Shown: in pieces, positions 1 to 11,463 of the stretch
How the letters are laid out: the number at the start of each line of letters is the position of its first letter
Position numbering within the stretch: position 1 is the stretch's first letter
Assembly: GCA_014529385.2 (NCBI GenBank)
Contig: CM043969.1
Coordinates: 15,251,446 to 15,315,445, forward strand
Length of the DNA stretch: 64,000 nt
Origin: Adiantum capillus-veneris
Lineage: Eukaryota > Streptophyta > Polypodiopsida > Polypodiales > Pteridaceae
Reading direction: 5' to 3'
Notes under the pieces: generated by a model
Database searches by the model: none
Told to the model about the DNA's origin: nothing
What the model saw: the letters and a program-made list of their open reading frames with translations, nothing else
Program-made: the position numbers and the translations under genes

Positions 1-516
1 GAATGGGCTATTGTGTAAGATATAGGTTGTAGGCATACATAAGAGCTCGTTCCCACGTATCTTCTGTCCATGGCACTTTTTACTCTTTGGTGCTTGTGAA
101 GTAGATTTTTCTTCTCTTTCGAGATCCCTTGGACTAGAGTATCCTCATCTCCCCAACAACTGACTGTGCCTTTATTGCATCTTCAGAAGGGGTCCTAAAA
201 ACCATGCATCAGATTGCTTCTAGGGTTTCATAGTTAAACACCTACGGTATGCATATGAATGGGAGAAGTTTTCCCAAAATTTTCCATCATTATTTTTTAA
301 AAAAATTACTAACTTAGAATGAATTTTAGTAGGGCTTGATAAGAATGGATTTTGGTCAAATTATGTGTATATATGAGACCCCCTATGGAGTCTTGGAAGG
401 GCATTTGAAAGAGAAAAGACCTTGGTTTTTTCATCAAAAGTTTATATATTTCCATTTTTTTCTCACATTTCTTTCCTAATTTTATTAATATGCTTGCTTC
501 CTTGAGTGGGATTGAG
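1..516. other. Flanking DNA, no gene seen
   Basis: AT-rich sequence left of the first copia element. The short open frames here have no recognisable motif and no codon-like pattern. I see no RNA gene or repeat structure. The last five bases before the element (517-521, TATAG) are its target-site duplication. Confidence 0.5.
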
Positions 517-521
517 TATAG

Positions 522-747
522 TGTTGGAATTAGGGTTGCAAAGAAACACACACAGCTTGGAGAAGACAAAGGAAGCTCAAGGCACACAATAGAGAGTGTG
601 TTACTTAAAGTGCAATGGAAGATGGATAGCCCTAGAGTGATGGGCGTATATACAATGCTCGGGGGAAAAAACCTCCTAAAGAGGGAAAAAATGCCCCGAC
701 GGTCCTAGTGTGTTCACACACATCACTACAACATATATAAGGTAACA
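522..747 (-). repeat. 3' LTR of copia element (minus strand)
   Basis: A 226-bp copy aligned end to end with 5330-5555. It is bounded by TG and CA and abuts the TATAG duplication on its outer side. It contains the CTCCTAAAGAGGGAAAAAA block shared by all three LTR copies in the window. Confidence 0.95.
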
Positions 748-760
748 AATCCCCCCTGGA
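748..760 (-). promoter_or_regulatory. Polypurine tract of copia element
   Basis: On the minus strand the 13 bases just inside the 3' LTR read TCCAGGGGGGATT. This is the expected position and composition for the plus-strand DNA primer of an LTR retrotransposon. Confidence 0.8.
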
Positions 761-822
761 GTGATGCAGTGAACGAGAGCTGGCACATGAGTAAAGGGAA
801 GTGCCATGCCCTGAGGACATGA

Positions 823-2600
823 TCAATCCACAAATGGGAGAAAGCCCAAAGCTTTGCAGAAAGCTTCAAGCTTCTCACGAGACAATGCCTTCATGAAAAG
901 ATCTGCAAGGTTGTCCAGTGTTGGCACATAAGCCAAGCTGATCTCTCTTGCTGAGAGCCTCTCCCTGACATAGTGGTAATGCACCTCAATGTGCTTTGTG
1001 CGAGCATGAAAAATTGGGTTCCTTGCAATTGCCAATGCACTCTGACTGTCAGTGTAGATAGTGTTGGGAGTATCTTGTTCGACACCCAAATCAGCCATAA
1101 GGCGTCTGAGCCATACACACTCAAATGCAGCTGTGAAGACTGCCTTGTACTCAGCCTCACAACTTGAAGTGGCCACAATAGGTTGCTTCTTGATCAACCA
1201 TGATATACATGAACTGCCAAGCATGAAACAAAAACCACTTGTGGACACTCGCGTGTCAAAACAACCAACCCAATCTGAGTCCGAAAAAGCAAGTAAGTCT
1301 GGCAGCAATGATCCCCCCTTGGGATAAAACAAGCCAAGATGTAAAGTGTCACTAAGGTAGCGGAAAATCCTCTTGACAGCCTGCCAATGCTTAGACCCTG
1401 GGCTATGCATGAATCTGGTGACCTGTGAGACTGCAAACTCAATATCTGGTCTCGTGTTGCATACATAAATGAGGCAGCCAACAGCAGTTTGGTAAAGAGT
1501 GACATCACTAGGATTGCCAGCATCATGTAGAATCAACTTCAAACCTGTTTCCATGGGAGTGGCCCCAAATCTTTCATCTTGAAAGTAGCATTCAAATCAG
1601 CCTTAAATTCAGCAATATGTCTCTCATTTGGTCCAGTGATCAACAAATCATCGACATAAAGAAGCACAATGAGAAGTACATCACCCTCACGCTTTACATA
1701 CAATGTGCTTTCTGTTGGATTGTGACGAAAACCTTGTTTGACCAAATGAGTGTCAGCTTTCTCATACCAAACACGAGGAGATTGCTTCAACCCATACAAA
1801 GCCTTCTTACATATGCACACTTTGTCCTCTTGTCCTTTTATGACAAAACCGCGAGGCTGCATTACATAAACTTCCTCAAATATGTCACCATTCAAGAAAG
1901 CAGTAACAATGTCTGATTGATGTACATCCCAACCAAAATGAGCTGCCAATGCACATAGAAAATGCACAGTAGTCATACGACAAGTGGGAGCAAAGGTCTC
2001 TTCATAATCTACGCCTTTTTGCTGTGCATAACCCTTTGCAACAAGTCGAGCCTTATGGCGATCGATCTCACCATCCGGCTTGCGTTTCAACTTGTAAACC
2101 CACTTCGTACCAATGGCCTTTTTGCCAGGAGGAAAATCACATAAAGTCCATGTGTCATTTTCTATAAGTGCATCATATTCAAATTGCATGGCAGCCATCC
2201 AATTTTCTGAATTCTGTGCTTCATCAAAATACAGAGGCTCCTCAACATCATGTAAGCTAGACACAGCCAAAGCATAACAATCTGATGCATAAGATGCATG
2301 GCGAGAGCCTGAACGAGTACGACTAGACAAATGTGCATCCAATTTCCAGTCACGCAAAGTGTGCACTAGCCATTTTGGCATACCTCTGGCTTGCTCATTT
2401 TCAGCCCTTTCCTCATCAAGTACATCATGTACATCTGCATCAGTAATAGGCTGATCTGTAACATTTTGAGAAACCCCCATAGGCTGTACATTTGCCTCAT
2501 TGGAACTTACATTCGTATTTCCACCACTGAAAAGAGGCAACAAAGTGTCATAAATGTCCTGTGAGCTTACATTACTGTCTCTAGTACATGAGAGCAAGGG
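823..2600 (-). pseudogene. Copia reverse transcriptase and RNase H (frame-broken)
   Basis: C-terminal half of the copia polyprotein. Seen: the RT start ([24 protein letters not shown]), the AFLNGD motif, the YVDD catalytic box (bases 1647-1658), then RNase H with the SSCEAEYKAV, DSQSALAIARNP and KHIEVHYHYVRE motifs, and an ending with ALSREKLEAFC. RT (to about 1,550) and RNase H (to 823) lie in different frames, so one frameshift near 1,550 breaks the polyprotein. A second frame change near 2,620 separates RT from the integrase. In an intact element this part copies genomic RNA into DNA in a cytoplasmic particle. It is the best preserved part of this element. Confidence 0.93.
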
Positions 2601-4060
2601 CTGAACAAAATCTTCCACAAACACTACATTCCGTGAATCCCAGAATACGCTTTGTTTGTGGATGATATAACATATAACCTTTGCTTTCAGCACTATAACC
2701 AGTAAAAATACATTTGACAGCCTTATCATCCAATTTTTTGCGTTGTGTTTGTGGCACCAAAGCATATGCCAAACAGCCAAAAACATGCATGTGCTCAAAA
2801 GAAGGCTTTCTATCATGCCATGCTTCATATGGAGTAATAGACTGCAAAGCTTTTGTAGGACACCTATTTAGTACATAAGTGGCACACATGATGGCCTCAA
2901 GCCAAAAAGAATGTGGCAAAGCTTGACTTTTGACCATACATCGTGCCATTTTCGTCAGTGACTTGTATTTCTTCTCAGCAACACCATTTTGCTGAGGTGT
3001 AAAAGGCATTGTACATTGGTGTTTTATCCCACGACTAGCCAGAAATGCATTAAATTCATGAGACATATACTCCCCCCCTCGATCGGAACGGAGGGTGCAT
3101 AGCCATAGTACATTTCGAGACATTTTCAGCCATAGCCAGAAATTGTTTGAATCACAGAAAAACTTTGAACTTTGCTTTAAGCGGAAATACCCATGCATGC
3201 CTGGAGTAATCATCAATGAAAGTCACGAGGTACAGGTAATTGCCCAAGGACGGAGTTTGCATGGGCCCACAAACATCACTATGCACAAGCTGCAACCTGC
3301 ATGTGGCCCAAACTGAACCATCCTTTGGAAATTTAGAACGCTGCATCTTACCCAAAATACAGCCTTCACAAACATGTTTACAGGTGCTTCAAGAGGCGGC
3401 AAAGAAGCAACCATATCAGATTTCTGCAAACGCAGCAAACTGGAAAAATTCAGATGACCAAAACGTGCATGCGAAAGTTTTGCATCTGAAATAGCCCTTG
3501 AATCTGCAATAGCATTTGCAAAATTTTGTCCATACTTGTCATACAAAGTGAGCTTATATAGCCCACGGCACAAAAGCCCAGATGCAACAATTTCATCACC
3601 AAAACTGAGATCATGAACTGTACATCTGTCATCCACAAATTTGACTACAAGTCCAAGTCTAGCAAGTGCGGATACAGACAAGAGATTCTTCTTGATCCCA
3701 GGTACATAAGTGCATCAACAAGTGTGAAGGAGCTGCCATTAGCAGCAGTGAGCACATCTTTCCAACTCTCTGAACTGGATAAGAGGTGTTGTTGGCACAA
3801 GTGACTGAATTCCCATGAGGGACAGACTCGAGAGAGGTAAAAAATTCACGATGTGAGGTAATGTGCTTTGTAGCACCACTGTCAAAATACCACACATGTG
3901 AATCTGCAGCAACAACTGACAAGCATGCATCATGGACAGTAGGATTGTAAGTGCACTCTACACTAAAAGCCCATTCTGCATCAACATCAGCATCACAATC
4001 TCCTTTCACAGAGGACTCAACAATGGCTGCATTTGTAGTGGAACCAGCATTTGTAGTGGA
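2601..4060 (-). pseudogene. Copia protease and integrase (frame-broken)
   Basis: Seen on the minus strand: the protease core WYFDSGATKHIT near 3,870-3,895; a GAG-pre-integrase stretch (ARFGHLNFSSLLRLQ) near 3,440; the integrase core start (SDVCGPMQTPSLG); the SDRGGEYMSHEFNAF motif near 3,040-3,085; and QQNGVAEKK, which holds the last catalytic Glu region. Frames change at about 3,160-3,220 and 3,660. Family knowledge: protease matures the polyprotein and integrase inserts the cDNA. The breaks preclude a full product. The tract 2,600-3,085 is paralleled at high similarity by 40,540-41,018. Confidence 0.9.
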
Positions 4061-4969
4061 ATCACCCTCTTTCTTCTTAGCCTCTTTGGCCTTCAACTTA
4101 GGACATGACTTGATCAAGTGATCATTAGCTTTACAATAATGGCAACGCATCTTCTTTTTGCCCTTATCACCAGAATTGCCAGACGAAGTGCCGCCAGTAG
4201 AAGCATTGGGAACAGAAGTTTTGCCACTCACAGCAGAACCATAAGAAGTGGATGCATTGTTGTTACCACCCTTTCTTTGAGAATGAATAAAATCATGTTC
4301 AACTGCACGCTGCCTAGTTTTTTTTTTCTGGAAGGTGACTCTTGCAACAGCAATGTCCATAATGCATCAAACTTAACAACTTCAGGATTTCCTTGGGTCA
4401 TCAGTCTCCAAGTACTAGCAAAAGTCTGGTAGGAATCTAGTGAGGCATCAAGAACAGTCTGCACAAGTGAACTGTCTGAAATGACTTCACCTGCAAAAAT
4501 AAGTTGCTCATTGATATCCTTGACACTAGCAAGGAAAGTGTCCATATCATCTTCCTCATGCATAATCTTTGACTCCAGCTCTTTACGCAGCAATGCAATT
4601 TTAGCCTCATTGCGGCTTGCATAAAGACCTGTTGGAATATCCCAAGCCTGTTTTGTAGATTTTGTTGAACGGATGTGAGGAACAATGGTGCGCTTCACAG
4701 ACAACGCAATCAATGCATGAGCCTGTGCATCTTTAACATCCCACCAGCTTGTTCTGCCGTAGGCAAAACAACTCCAACAGCAGCAATCCTTGCAGCAAGA
4801 CCTGCAACATCTTCAACATCCTCCGAACCAGGACGTACATCAATGCCCTGCACAATATTCTAGACGCCCTTTGACATAAGAACGTGTTGCATCATATAAG
4901 CCCACATAGGGTAATTGTCCCCATCCAACTTGTCCTCAACACACATCTATGTTGTTATTGTCAACCATG
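4061..4969 (-). pseudogene. Copia gag with CCHC zinc knuckle (frame-broken)
   Basis: Gag of the copia element, read from about 4,969 leftward. The N-terminal part shows the usual copia pattern (KLDGDNYPMWAYMMQHVL) but has an early stop and a frame change. The middle (4,713-4,228) is an open UBN2-type stretch. A perfect CX2CX4HX4C knuckle (CHYCKANDHLIKSC) lies near 4,103-4,145. In intact relatives this protein packages the RNA and builds the particle. A short fragment of the same knuckle region occurs at 6,419-6,610. Confidence 0.88.
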
Positions 4970-5316
4970 GTAAATGTTACACTTGATGTGAAAACTGCCC
5001 GAAAATAGGAGAAACGGAGCGGGAACAACACGTGCTATATAGCACAAACCGTAGAAGACTATAAGGCACCTGTTATGCAGAAAATGGCACTGACAGAAAT
5101 TCTGCACAAAATGACAAATTTGCATGTGCAGACTTGTCTGTAGTGAAAACGGAGGCCAAAATGAGGCCGAATAAAAAATTTGAGCAGACTAGCTCTACGA
5201 GTTGTCCTGAAATATTTGTTGACCTGCGAACACTCGCCAAAGCTCATTGAAATCGAAGAAAGTGAGCAGGCGTGTGCTAGAGCAGCTGGCGACTTAGCCC
5301 GGGAGGACACAACCTA

Positions 5317-5327
5317 CTATGATACCA
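5317..5327 (-). promoter_or_regulatory. Primer binding site, initiator-Met tRNA type
   Basis: Minus strand reads TGGTATCATAG three bases inside the 5' LTR. The usual initiator-Met primer site is TGGTATCAGAG, so there is one mismatch. Confidence 0.8.
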
Positions 5328-5329
5328 AT

Positions 5330-5555
5330 TGTTGGAATTAGGGTTGCAGAGAAACACACAGAGCTTGGAGAAGACAAAGGAAGCTCAAGGCACACAATAG
5401 AGAGTGTGTTACTTAGTGAGCAATGGAAGATGGATAGCCCTAGAGTGATGGTCGTATATACAATGATCGGTGGAAAAAACCTCCTAAAGAGGGAAAAAAT
5501 GCCCCGGTGGTCCTAGTGTGTTCACACACATCACTACCACATGTATATGGTAACA
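5330..5555 (-). repeat. 5' LTR of copia element (minus strand)
   Basis: 226 bp, same ends and length as 522-747, flanked on the outside by TATAG (5556-5560). As the 5' LTR it would have carried the element promoter. Confidence 0.95.
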
Positions 5556-5560
5556 TATAG

Positions 5561-6418
5561 TGCAAGTTGTAGAAGGTTAAAGAGAAGCTAGTCATGGCTA
5601 GTTAATATTGTATGAATAAGAAGTTTAAGAAATTTTGCAACTAGAGATCAACCCATATCTTTTTGAGAAAAATATTTCCTTAATATAAGTTTCTTTGTGG
5701 TGGTTTGAGGTGTTGTAGAGACCGGTCCCCCAATGCTACACATAAATTGGGAGGAAAGAGTGCTTTTGATAGATTCATAACTATTTGAAGATCAACTCCA
5801 GGCATTGTGTTCTCTTGATTTGAAGATTATTTTGCAATAGCTTATTAACTTGAAGAAGTACTTGGAATCATGGGATAATGTATTTAAGAATTTTGGGCTC
5901 AATGATGATAATAAAAAGTTTGAATATTCATGTTGGCTTGCCAATGTAGGCCATTTGAGTTCTTGCAAGTGCTACAAATTTATGTAGTAGATAATGCCAG
6001 GCTGACCACATGTGATAGTTGGTGAAAGACGAAGGATGCTCCTTTGAAATTCGACAAGGGACTTGCATGTGGGAAGTATGGGTATCTTTGGCATAAGGAA
6101 GCTATCGTGTTTGGAAGCTCATGCATACTAATTGAGGTGTTGCACATTGCTAACTAGAATATCGAATGGGATGTGGATAATTTTGGAAACCATATGTTTG
6201 ATTATGATTTCTAAAAGCTTTATATAGGTTTTTGAAAAGTAAAAATAAAGTAAGAGAATGAGGCAGCCATTAAGGGAACTTTATGGTCATTTTTTCCTTT
6301 TGACGTTTAGAGAGAGTGTGCTCTAGGCCAATGGGGCTGGGCTTCCATTAAAGAACCTTCATTAAAATGAATTCTCTTTGAGAGACAATCTGAGGTAACT
6401 TTCCATTACATGATCCTT
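5561..6418. other. No gene seen
   Basis: About 860 bp between the copia element and the next retroelement fragments. No open frame over 60 codons, no recognised motif and no terminal repeats. It may be worn retroelement DNA. Confidence 0.4.
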
Positions 6419-6610
6419 TTACCTAAGGTCTCTTTCACCGACGAAAAGGAGTTTTTGAATCTTTGCACAGTGCATTAAAGAAGATTCACTTTCTTTCTTA
6501 CGTGTCTCTTCAGCCTTCAGCTTAGGACATTGATTTATTAGATGATTAGTAGCTTTGCTATAGATGCATTGCAAATTTTTCTTATCTTTTAGAAAATTTA
6601 TCATATGCAT
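6419..6610 (-). pseudogene. Copia gag zinc-knuckle fragment
   Basis: A 63-codon minus-strand frame reads like the knuckle region of the 0.5-5.6 kb copia gag: KATNHLINQCPKLKAEE here against KANDHLIKSCPKLKAKE there. The second knuckle cysteine is replaced by Ser, so it could not bind zinc normally. It stops where the truncated LTR at 6,607 begins, so it is the edge of a broken relative of the copia element. Confidence 0.75.
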
Positions 6611-6752
6611 AACCTTTTGAGCTCACATAGTAAAGAGTACACCTACACTTGCACGCTCACTACTCTTTGTACAGGTAAGCAGCATTGATAATCAAACTTC
6701 ATGTGTTGCTTCCTCATACTCTTGGCATTGTGTACATGCTCAATGTGCTATG

Positions 6753-6793
<41 letters not shown>

Positions 6794-7328
6794 ACGTGCG
6801 CATATGTGAGAGGCAATGAGCGGTTTTAGCTCTAGGTCACCTAGTCTCTTTATTTGCTCGTTTTAAGTTTATAACGGTGTTTTAAGTGAAACTAAGCATG
6901 GTCAAAGGTAATGAGGCCTTAGGAGAAGCCAAACAACCCCTCATTTGTCATTTTTTGTGAAGGTAAGAGGTGGCAACAATTGTGATTGCTCACCTACGTG
7001 ACGATGACTTTTGCACATTTTGTTGTTGAAAACCTATTACCTATAGCCTAGAGATCTCTAATCACAAAATTCATGTGATTTGGATTTCATTTGACACCTC
7101 TATGACCATTAGATTGAAAGATAGACTGCACGAGAGACTTAGGCATTTTCTCCTTTAGTTGCTTCTTCGCTTGAGAATGACACCCTTCTCTTGAATGCAT
7201 TGCCATTGGGACATTGCATTCAATGTTTCCATGCACTAGTTGGGTCAACTACATCCTCCAATTGACATATTTATGTTGGTTTGAGTTTTTGCTAGGATAC
7301 TCCATCCGATCGCGGCAATCCGCCAACG
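6607..7328 (+). repeat. 5'-truncated LTR of Ty3/gypsy composite
   Basis: Aligns along its length with 14,766-15,433. Shared blocks include CTTTTGAGCTCACATAGTAA and ATGAGCGGTTTTA. Compared with the intact 932-bp copy, the first 265 bp or so are missing, replaced by the copia gag fragment. A GA microsatellite (6757-6792) has expanded inside it. It is followed immediately by a primer site, so it is the 5' LTR. Confidence 0.85.
6757..6792. repeat. (GA)n microsatellite
   Basis: About 36 bp of alternating GA inside the truncated LTR. The matching position of the other LTR copy (about 14,910) has only a short GT run, so the expansion is specific to this copy. Confidence 0.95.
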
Positions 7329-7329
7329 T

Positions 7330-7346
7330 TGGAGCCGTTGCCGGGG
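7330..7346 (+). promoter_or_regulatory. Primer binding site of gypsy composite
   Basis: TGGAGCCGTTGCCGGGG starts one base after the LTR. It differs at one base from TGGCGCCGTTGCCGGGG, the primer site known in many plant Ty3/gypsy elements of the Athila/Tat kind. Confidence 0.8.
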
Positions 7347-8530
7347 GTGTAGGACTTACACTAGCGGAGGAGGTCGCAATGAGGTTCTTTATTAACTAGT
7401 GCCCAAGTGTTACAATTCATTACATTTATCTTTAGGTAGGAGAGTTAGTGAGGCTTTCTGATTTCTCAGGTAGACCGAAGAGCCGTGCATTCTCTTTTGG
7501 TTGACTTATAGGTTAGGATGACCTTAGTAGTCGGTTTAGTGCATTGTGCATTGACTTTGTGCTTTGAGTCTTGTTGTAAATTGTGTCTAGTAGGCGGTTG
7601 TGGTGTGTTCGGACTAGATTCAAAAATTCCGCTATCATCTATCCCACTAACACTTCATTTTACTCGTTTTGTTTTATATTTTGTTACTTTGTTGTTTAGG
7701 TTAGATGTAGGAGTAGTAGTTAGGTTAACATTAAGTTTTGGTGTTGCTTAGACCAACCAAAGTTTCTTTTGGATTCCATATTGCGAATTTTGACAGTAAA
7801 GTGTCTAAACAGGCAAGAAGTGTGCATAACTTGAGAATGGGATGTGTAAATTGAGGAATTCTTGTTTTTGCACTTGTATTTACTCTAGGGGGACATATCT
7901 TGAAATTTTGGTTGTTGTTTGAGTCATCATCTGTGAGTTAGAGCATGTTCTACAGTAATTGGCTAAGTTAAACTTGAAACTTTGGGGACAGAGATAAAAA
8001 ATTGGTCATTTTGAGTGATACAGGGTGTCATTGGGAAGCCCTAGAGGTAAGGAACCTACAAGAAGTGACTGGACAGGAAACAAGTATCAGGGGAAGCTAC
8101 CACGATTGCTTCCACCTGCAACCTTTTCATCTCCAGAGCATAGCACTAGGATCCCCAAGCCCTATACTTGCCAAATTCACTTTCCATAGGTCAAAAGAGT
8201 TTATATATTGGGTAGAACCAACTGAAATCCCTAAGTGGACTAGACTTGGGGAAACAAAGTGCCTTTTGACATGTCAAACTCCAAATCTTCAGGACACCCA
8301 TAGGTGCAAAAGACTCTAAAAGTGATAGGAAAGCTGCAAAAAATGACAAAGCTAAAAAATTACATCAATGGCAGCTACCACGGTTGCTACTAGTAGTGCC
8401 AGTTTTGAACCAAGTAGATGTCATTTGGTTCCTAGCAGTGTAAGGATCCCAGATAGAGATTTCACGTGAAGTGTGAAGTGGTAATAACTCATGTTATTAA
8501 CACTCCATGGGAGTATTAATAACATCAAAT
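7347..8530. other. Leader region of gypsy composite, no clear gene
   Basis: Follows the primer site, where a gypsy leader and gag start would lie. A 105-codon plus-strand open frame at 8002-8319 is the longest; I recognise no gag, zinc-knuckle or protease motif in it. I would not call a gene. Confidence 0.4.
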
Positions 8531-8926
8531 TCACAATGATGGCCGGAACAGGGTCTTTTGATTTTCTCGCCAAGCATTCTTCTTGGCCCGTCGAGCCCTG
8601 TTGGGCAAGCAGGGATGCCCGGCGGGCTCGGCTATATCCCCTTCCTCATAAGGATTCTCTTCTTCTTCCCGAATCGGAGAGAGACCTCTTTTGGTAGTCT
8701 CACAAGGAGGCTTCCTAGGTGTTCTCTCGTCATGGTGATTAGCTTGAAGAATACCGTGAGCACGGAGCTGCAGTTGCACTTCACTTTGGAGAGATGGATT
8801 GCCCATGGCTTGTTGAAGCCTAGAAACAAGATAGTTAACAAGAATTGAAGCATCATTAGTAGCTTGCTCATGAGCAAAATCAAAGTTATCAACATTAATT
8901 TCACTCTCTTTACTATTGTCAACCAT
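8531..8926 (-). pseudogene. Gag-like N-terminal fragment
   Basis: A 131-codon open frame whose ATG lies about 400 bp downstream of the primer site, where gag is expected. The product is acidic at the start and rich in charged residues later (PIREEEENPYEE). No zinc knuckle is present in what remains. The frame ends near the broken left edge of the element. Assignment to gag rests on position, not on a recognised domain. Confidence 0.5.
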
Positions 8927-9330
8927 TCTAACAACTTTTAGGTGTAAACTTTTTAGGTGTACTTTGGCACTTCAAGCCCTAGTTGCTACTCCTCTTTACC
9001 CCTTTAGAACAAGCACTCAAGCTACTGTACGTGTGGCTCGAATACCATTAATTGCAAGGAATAGAAGAGAGGGTCTTTCGACACCAAAGCAGCACCGGCT
9101 CCTGTCAAGCTTCTAATAGCTCAATAGTGGTTAAGCAGTAGGCAAGCCCCGTAGGACTTCACTATTAAGACCACAGCTCTCGACGGTGATGCCCCGTTAA
9201 CTGCACGAAGGCAGGCGCACTGCAAGGCTGAAAAATCCCTATTCTACTTACTCACAGGCAATTAATAATACCAACCATTTGTAGCTAGCTTGAGGACCTC
9301 CCTTCTTGAGCAAGAAAAGAGAAACCTTGA

Positions 9331-9342
9331 GCTCTGATACCA
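9331..9342 (-). promoter_or_regulatory. Primer binding site, initiator-Met tRNA type
   Basis: Minus strand reads TGGTATCAGAGC, the exact 12-base initiator-Met primer site, just inside the LTR that ends at 9344. Confidence 0.88.
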
Positions 9343-9343
9343 A

Positions 9344-10748
9344 TGTAACATTTAATGGCCTAATAACTTATGTGTAGCGGAAATTATCATGAACATAGTG
9401 GGCATTTCATTAGAATAGATTCCTAATGAGAATTACAAGAGTGCTTGGGTGGAGAGAGCAACAAAAATCATAACACCTAGTTAGATAGCATCAACAATAC
9501 TTTCAAAAGAGAGAGAAATTAAGCTATTGACAACAGTTGAGGAACGGATTTGCATGGAGCCGGTCCCCCCTCCAAAAGGCTTTGTATTATGGTTTCTCCC
9601 ATCAAGAGAGACATTGTACAATACAATTCTTTGTGTTCCTTCAAGACTAGCTAGTGCAATGAAGATGAAAGCTTCATGCACTAAGCAAAACACTTAATCA
9701 AACACAACTTGAATTATCCCCGTTCTCAGACCCAAGACCTCACACACCTTCGAAGATGGTGAGAGCTAGCAAGGTATGAGAGTATATTGAGAGGAAGAAG
9801 GAGTATCTTACGAGAAAGATGTACATCTCCTCACATAATCACTCATATTAGCATAGCTTAGCTTAGTAATTAGCTTGGTAGAGAAGATGAGCATGCATTG
9901 TAGCTTGGCTCTTGGTTGGATTTGCATCCGCATGCCAAGAGAGTGTTGATGTAGGCTTCTATCTCACAAGCTTGGAGTAGGTGATGAGCTCTCCATTAAA
10001 GCTTGGGAGGAGATAGAGTATTCTTTCTTCACACATGTTCAAGTGTGAGTGTGTGTGTGTCAATGCCAAGCAAAAATCAGCCACCTCTCTCTCTTGGGCG
10101 AGCCCTTCCTTCTAAATTGGTCTGGCTTTTGCCTCATTGGACCTCCCCAAGTCAAGCAAATGGGTGTTAAGCAACATAATTGATAGCCTTCTGACATGTG
10201 TCCCCCTTTCCCCTTTTGTGAGAGCTTTAGGTAATTAAATAATTAAACTAAACTCTCATTGGACCCCTTTGCCTCCTGGCCAATAGGAATCAGGCAAGCC
10301 ATTGGGCTCCTGAATGTTCATTGGACCCTTGGGAGATTGCCCAATAGTCTTCTAGGAGACTTAATTCTCATTGGTTTCTTTTATTAAATGTTTTTAAATT
10401 AATTAAACTAGATTTACTCTAGCTGAATTCTCATTGGTCCACTTCAAGGGTCTTCCAATAGGAATTGGGCACACCTTGTGGGCATCTGGCCTAGGGAGCT
10501 GACATGTGTCCCTAATTCCCTTTGTGTAAAGGGAGCCTGTGTGTGTGTGTGTGGCTTTCTCTCTCATCCCCTACTAAATGGGCTCGCCCCCTCCTTTGTA
10601 GGCTTTGAAGAAGACTTTTGTACACACACTAAGCATCCAATTTTCCCTAGGGTTGACCTTTGGACACAACCTTTGAATTTTGGAACCTTAGCATTTTGGA
10701 AGTGTTAATGGGCTGAACCTTAGGGTCTTTTTAGCCCATTGTTTCACA
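9344..10748 (-). repeat. 1.4-kb LTR (5' LTR of partial element)
   Basis: About 1,405 bp. On the minus strand it runs from TGTGAAACAATGGGC to the terminal TTACA next to the primer site. It aligns over its length, in reverse orientation, with 36,452-37,863; shared blocks include GGTGAGAGCTAGCAAGGTA-type sequence and a CA/GT repeat. Several AGGGTCCAATGAG-type phrases recur within it. Confidence 0.88.
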
Positions 10749-10957
10749 TGGCTCTTTTGTAGATGGCCCCCCCTTTTGATCCCTATTTTCCCTCCTTTGG
10801 ATCCCTACTATGGCCGGTCTACTAGCTTAACCAATATTCTAGCTTTTTCTCCCCTGGTGCCTCCCCACATTAAATGATCAGTTTAATATGAGAAAATCAT
10901 TTAGGAGAATTAGATATTGATTATTATGACAATTGAAGTGAATAGATCATGAGTTTT
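10749..10957. other. No gene seen
   Basis: Short AT-rich stretch between the 1.4-kb LTR and the integrase remnant. No motif recognised. Confidence 0.4.
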
Positions 10958-11363
10958 CATTAAGATTACATGATTTAGAAAAGCTATTTGAGCTATGCCT
11001 TCAAGCTCTAGCATCTATCTATGCTCAAAAAAGACACCAAAAAGAGTTATTTGATAAGCATGTGTGGTCAAAACAATTCAAAACAAGAGACTACGTCTTG
11101 GTATATACCCTAAAAGAATATGCTAAAAGACTAAGCGAGAGATGGGACCCTTTTTTATCAAAAATTTGTCACCAAGTGGGGTCGTCAAGCTTGCAACATT
11201 AGAAGGAGAAGAAATTCCTAGCTAGATTAGTGGATGCAGGCTCAAGAAGTATCACCTGCCACTAACCAAGGAGATGCTACAACAGATTTATAGTGAAAAA
11301 CAACAAACAAAAGAAAAGCAATGGATTGTTGAAGAAGCACAAGAAAAGCTAGAGGACAATTGA
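10958..11363 (+). pseudogene. Ty3/gypsy integrase C-terminal remnant
   Basis: Translated in two frames, joined by a frameshift near 11,165, the plus strand gives the usual tail of plant gypsy integrases. First comes a helical stretch (ALASIYAQKRHQKELFDKHV), then FKTRDYVLVYTLKEYAKRL, then GVVKLATLEGEEIPS, an internal TAG, and GCRLKKYHLPLT. The catalytic DDE core is absent. Family knowledge: this tail binds DNA and often precedes the 3' non-coding region. Here it is followed by a protease-like stretch, which is not the normal order. Confidence 0.72.
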
Positions 11364-11463
11364 CTAAATAGAGGCTTTTACGATAACAACATCAATATTG
11401 GAGACCATTAAGGGTCAATTCTATTTTCATAAATGAATTTGAAGAAGATAGAGTGGATCAAGT

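Larger units (their letters stand above)
522..5555 (-). mobile_element. Ty1/copia LTR retrotransposon, full length but degenerate
   Basis: Seen directly: 226-bp LTRs at both ends that start TGTTGG and end TAACA, flanked by an exact 5-bp duplication TATAG (517-521 and 5556-5560). Inside, on the minus strand, domains run in copia order: gag with a CCHC knuckle, protease, integrase, reverse transcriptase, RNase H. A primer site lies inside the 5' LTR and a purine tract inside the 3' LTR. The two LTRs differ at roughly a dozen positions, so the insertion is not recent. The coding region is split over several frames and is dead as an autonomous element. A truncated relative lies at 39,905-41,178. 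Confidence 0.95.
8531..10748 (-). mobile_element. Partial minus-strand LTR retroelement: 5' LTR plus gag start
   Basis: Seen: an LTR at 9344-10748, a perfect initiator-Met type primer site on its inner side, a leader of about 400 bp, and an open gag-like frame starting at 8926. The copy stops near 8,530 without protease or pol, so everything downstream and the 3' LTR are lost. A second LTR of this family sits in the opposite orientation at 36,452-37,863. Confidence 0.75.

Noticed and set aside
9345..10748. Possible host gene in the 1.4-kb LTR (76-codon frame at 10,478)
   Set aside because: The sequence recurs in inverted orientation as an LTR at 36,452-37,863, and the frame is not kept in the other copy.
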